Part shown: piece by piece, positions 61,790 through 64,000 of the stretch
Numbering within the stretch: the first letter of the stretch is position 1
How the letters are laid out: the number at the start of each line of letters is the position of its first letter
Source: Sinorhizobium sp. A49
GTDB taxonomy: Bacteria; Pseudomonadota; Alphaproteobacteria; Rhizobiales; Rhizobiaceae
Assembly (NCBI RefSeq): GCF_002002725.1
Contig: NZ_MUNW01000036.1
Span: forward strand, 62,001 to 126,000
Direction of reading: 5' to 3'
DNA: 64,000 nucleotides
Notes under the pieces: model-generated
What the model saw: only the letters and a program-made list of their open reading frames with translations
The model's database searches: none
What the model was told of the DNA's origin: nothing
Made by a program: the position numbers and the translations under genes

Positions 61790-63169
61790 ATGTCCGATTT
61801 CGATCTTGTCCTGAAAGGCACCGTTGTTCTTGCGCACCGGATCGTAGAGGGCGGGCATGTGGCGGTGCGCGACGGCAAGGTCGAACATGTCGGGCAGGGG
61901 ACTGCACCCTCGGCGCGCGAACGCCACGATCTCGGAACCGCGATGATCCTTCCCGGCGCCGTCGATGCGCAGGTGCATTCGCTGTCGCAGAAGAACCAGG
62001 AGGATTTCGTCTGGTCGACCCGCTCGGCTGCGGCGGGTGGCGTCACCACGATTGTCGATATGCCCTATGACGAGGGCAATCTGGTCTGCTCGGCCGAGGC
62101 CGTCGGGCGCAAGGTTGCCCATGCGGGCCCGCAGGCTCGCGTCGATTTCGCGCTTTACGGCACAGTCTATCCCGAGGAGGGACCGGCCCGCATCCTCGAA
62201 ATGGTCGAGGCCGGTGTCGCCGCTTTCAAGTTTTCCACCTTCGGCACCGATCCCAAGCGCTTTCCGCGCATCCCCGCAGCCCTGCTCGAGGATTGCTTTG
62301 CGGCGATTGCGCCGACGGGGCTTGCGGCAGGCGTCCACAACGAGGACGACGAGGCGGTGCGCGCTGCGATCGACAAGGTCAAGGCCGCAGGGATCACCGA
62401 CTACCGCGCGCATGGCCTTTCCAGGCCGCCGCTGACGGAGCTGCTTGCCACCAACCAGATCTATGAGACAGGAGCTGCGACGGGTTGCCCGGCGCATGTG
62501 GTGCATTGTTCGCTCGGGCGCGGCTACGAGATTGCCGCCGCCTACCGCGCCCAAGGTCATGCGGCGACGATCGAATGCTGCATCCACTACCTGACGCTCG
62601 ACGAGGAGAACGACGTTCGTCGCCTCGGCGGCAAGGCCAAGATCAATCCGCCGATCCGGCCGCGCGCCGAGGTGGAAAAGCTCTGGCGGCACGTGGCCGA
62701 CGGCACGGTGACGATGGTTTCGACGGACCATGTCAGCTGGTCGGAGGATCGAAAGTCCAATCCGGATATGCTCGCCAATGCCTCAGGCGTGCCGGGCCTG
62801 GAAGTCATGGTGCCGCTGTTCATCAAGGGCGCGCTGGAACGCGGCATTCCGTTGACGCGGGCGGCCGAGCTGATGACGCTCAATCCCGCGCGGCATTTCC
62901 GGCTCGACCATTGCAAGGGTGCGCTCGAAGCCGGCAAGGATGCCGACATCATCGTCATGACCCCAGAGCCCTATACCTATGACGCGGCGACAAGCGGCAG
63001 CAATGTCGTTGGATGGTCGCCCTATAATGGCATCAGATTGCCCTGGCGGGTGTCTGCCACCTATCTGCGTGGCAAGCTTGCCTTTGACGGACGCACCGTC
63101 GTTGCCAAGCCGGGCACCGGCGCGTTCGTTCGCCCGCTTCAGACCCTTGCCCTGCAGGAGGCCCGATGA
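61790..63169 (+). CDS. Cyclic amidohydrolase (allantoinase/hydantoinase family) with altered metal motif
   Basis: A 459-residue amidohydrolase. The expected metal motif His-x-His after the first strand reads Gln61-Val-His63 (PGAVDAQVHS). Other ligands are in place: Lys147 (AAFKFST, the residue carbamylated in hydantoinases), His183 (GVHNEDDE), His239 (HVVHCSLG) and Asp313 (STDHVSW). One metal position may be lost or rebuilt. It would open a ring amide, giving an N-carbamoyl product for the next gene, which it overlaps by ATGA. The 41-bp gap to the lyase gene suggests one transcript. Confidence 0.87.
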   Translation: MSDFDLVLKGTVVLAHRIVEGGHVAVRDGKVEHVGQGTAPSARERHDLGTAMILPGAVDAQVHSLSQKNQEDFVWSTRSAAAGGVTTIVDMPYDEGNLVCSAEAVGRKVAHAGPQARVDFALYGTVYPEEGPARILEMVEAGVAAFKFSTFGTDPKRFPRIPAALLEDCFAAIAPTGLAAGVHNEDDEAVRAAIDKVKAAGITDYRAHGLSRPPLTELLATNQIYETGAATGCPAHVVHCSLGRGYEIAAAYRAQGHAATIECCIHYLTLDEENDVRRLGGKAKINPPIRPRAEVEKLWRHVADGTVTMVSTDHVSWSEDRKSNPDMLANASGVPGLEVMVPLFIKGALERGIPLTRAAELMTLNPARHFRLDHCKGALEAGKDADIIVMTPEPYTYDAATSGSNVVGWSPYNGIRLPWRVSATYLRGKLAFDGRTVVAKPGTGAFVRPLQTLALQEAR

Positions 63170-64000
63170 TGACCAGCGTCAAGACCAATCTGCCCGTGGA
63201 TGCGGGCCGGATCGCCGGCATCGTCAACGGGCTCGCGGGCATCACCGAGCCGGACCGGCCGTATACCCGCCGTGCTTTCACGCCGCTCTTCCTCGAAGGC
63301 AGGGCGTTTCTCGATCGCCGCTTCCGGGCGGCGGGCCTGGAGACACGCATCGATGCGGCCGGCAATCTCATCGGCCGGCGCAAAGGGCGGAAATCTTCGC
63401 TTGGCACGCTGATGCTCGGGTCGCATTCCGACACCGTGCCGGAAGGCGGCCGGTTTGATGGCATCGCCGGCGTCGCAGCCGCGCTTGAAGTGGCGCGCGC
63501 ATTGACCGACGCCGGCATCGAACTCGATCACGACCTGGAGATCGTCGACTTTCTGGCGGAGGAAGTTTCGATCTTCGGCGTCTCCTGCGTCGGGAGCCGC
63601 GGCATGGCAGGCATCCTGCCGGACGGCTGGCTGAGCCGGGTGCAGGGTGAATTGAGCTTGCGGCAGGGCATCGTCGAAGTCGGCGGCGATCCATCGCGCC
63701 TGTCAGCACTGAAGCGCTCCGACATCAAGGCGTTTCTGGAGCTGCATATCGAGCAGGGGCCGGTGCTGGAGACGGGGCGACTGGATATCGGCGTCGTCAC
63801 GGCGATCTCCGGCATCACCCGCATCGAGATCATCGTCGAGGGGCAGGCTGATCATGCCGGCACGACGCCGATGGGCCATCGGCGCGATGCGCTGGTTGCC
63901 GCCTCCCGGCTGGTGCTTGCGATCGAACGGCTGGCGACAGAGTTTTCGAAGGGCGAGGGCCATTTCACTGCGACGGTCGGCGAGTTCTCGATCGAGCCGA
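63166..64000 (+). CDS. N-carbamoyl-amino-acid hydrolase / allantoate amidohydrolase family (M20), 3' partial
   Basis: 278 residues are visible and the frame stays open to the window end. Zinc-site motifs of the M20/HyuC-AllC family are present: GSHSDTVPEGGRFDG (His87, Asp98), AEEVSIFGVSCVGSR (Glu132-Glu133) and LELHIEQGPVLE (His194), then QADHAGTTPMGHRRDAL from the dimerisation domain. Members hydrolyse N-carbamoyl amino acids, allantoate or ureidoglycine. It begins at an ATG overlapping the previous stop (ATGA), so it is coupled to the cyclic amidohydrolase, as in hydantoin-type pathways. The C-terminal metal ligand lies beyond the window. Confidence 0.86.
   Translation, partial: MMTSVKTNLPVDAGRIAGIVNGLAGITEPDRPYTRRAFTPLFLEGRAFLDRRFRAAGLETRIDAAGNLIGRRKGRKSSLGTLMLGSHSDTVPEGGRFDGIAGVAAALEVARALTDAGIELDHDLEIVDFLAEEVSIFGVSCVGSRGMAGILPDGWLSRVQGELSLRQGIVEVGGDPSRLSALKRSDIKAFLELHIEQGPVLETGRLDIGVVTAISGITRIEIIVEGQADHAGTTPMGHRRDALVAASRLVLAIERLATEFSKGEGHFTATVGEFSIEP

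Overview
The window is GC-rich, densely packed DNA of alphaproteobacterial type, most likely from the Rhizobiaceae (Ensifer/Sinorhizobium, Rhizobium or Agrobacterium relatives). This rests on codon usage, on rhizobial-style intergenic palindromic repeats, and on a catabolic gene content rich in ABC uptake systems paired with LysR, TetR, AsnC and AraC regulators. I see no rRNA, tRNA, CRISPR, phage or insertion-sequence genes. It reads as a catabolic or accessory stretch, for example of a megaplasmid, chromid or peripheral chromosome; that placement is inference.

Layout. 1-8.6 kb: a partial DUF1772 gene, an atypical SDR, an ArsR/SRPBCC pair behind a double operator, a crotonase divergent from a TetR gene, a LysR gene, a VOC protein, a Cys/Met-metabolism PLP enzyme divergent from an AsnC/Lrp regulator, and a LysE exporter. 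8.8-14.1 kb: a membrane alpha/beta hydrolase, a broken LysR gene, and a biuret-hydrolase-like amidase with a GYD protein plus an ABC binding protein and permease with no ATPase. 14.2-21.6 kb: LysR, two tandem 815-residue FAD/GcvT dehydrogenases and a Rieske oxygenase, probably for N-demethylation of betaine-type compounds. 21.8-25.6 kb: AsnC with an isochorismatase-fold hydrolase, a membrane protein, and a siderophore-binding protein with FhuF. 25.9-33.1 kb: a spermidine/putrescine-type ABC transporter with an aminobutyraldehyde-type dehydrogenase and a LysR gene. 33.3-39.5 kb: an esterase, exported MsrA, an ACT protein, a GFA protein, TetR-SRPBCC-MFS and HPP genes. 39.5-49.8 kb: a peptide-type ABC transporter with two 529-residue binding proteins, a CocE-type hydrolase and an XRE-like regulator.

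50.1-58.5 kb: a set that forms a coherent route from gamma-butyrobetaine or crotonobetaine through L-carnitine to glycine betaine: acyl-CoA dehydrogenase, NDP-forming CoA ligase, CaiD hydratase, fused carnitine dehydrogenase-thioesterase, BKACE-family dehydrocarnitine cleavage enzyme and a CdhR-like regulator. Its product would feed the Rieske/dimethylglycine-dehydrogenase-like genes at 15-21.6 kb, so the window holds two linked modules for quaternary amine use.

58.8-64 kb: the least familiar part. A LysR-type regulator with two N-terminal HTH domains diverges from an operon of a histidine/phenylalanine ammonia-lyase homologue whose MIO-forming Ala-Ser-Gly is replaced by Cys-Ala-Asp, a cyclic amidohydrolase with Gln-x-His in place of His-x-His, and an M20-family carbamoylase cut by the window end. 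This is my best candidate for an undescribed catabolic system.

Intergenic DNA carries two families of palindromic repeats and a clear tandem duplication at 52981-53633. Several promoters contain well-formed operators: a 45-bp near-perfect palindrome before the HPP gene, paired ArsR sites, and four 10-bp phased repeats before the XRE-like gene.
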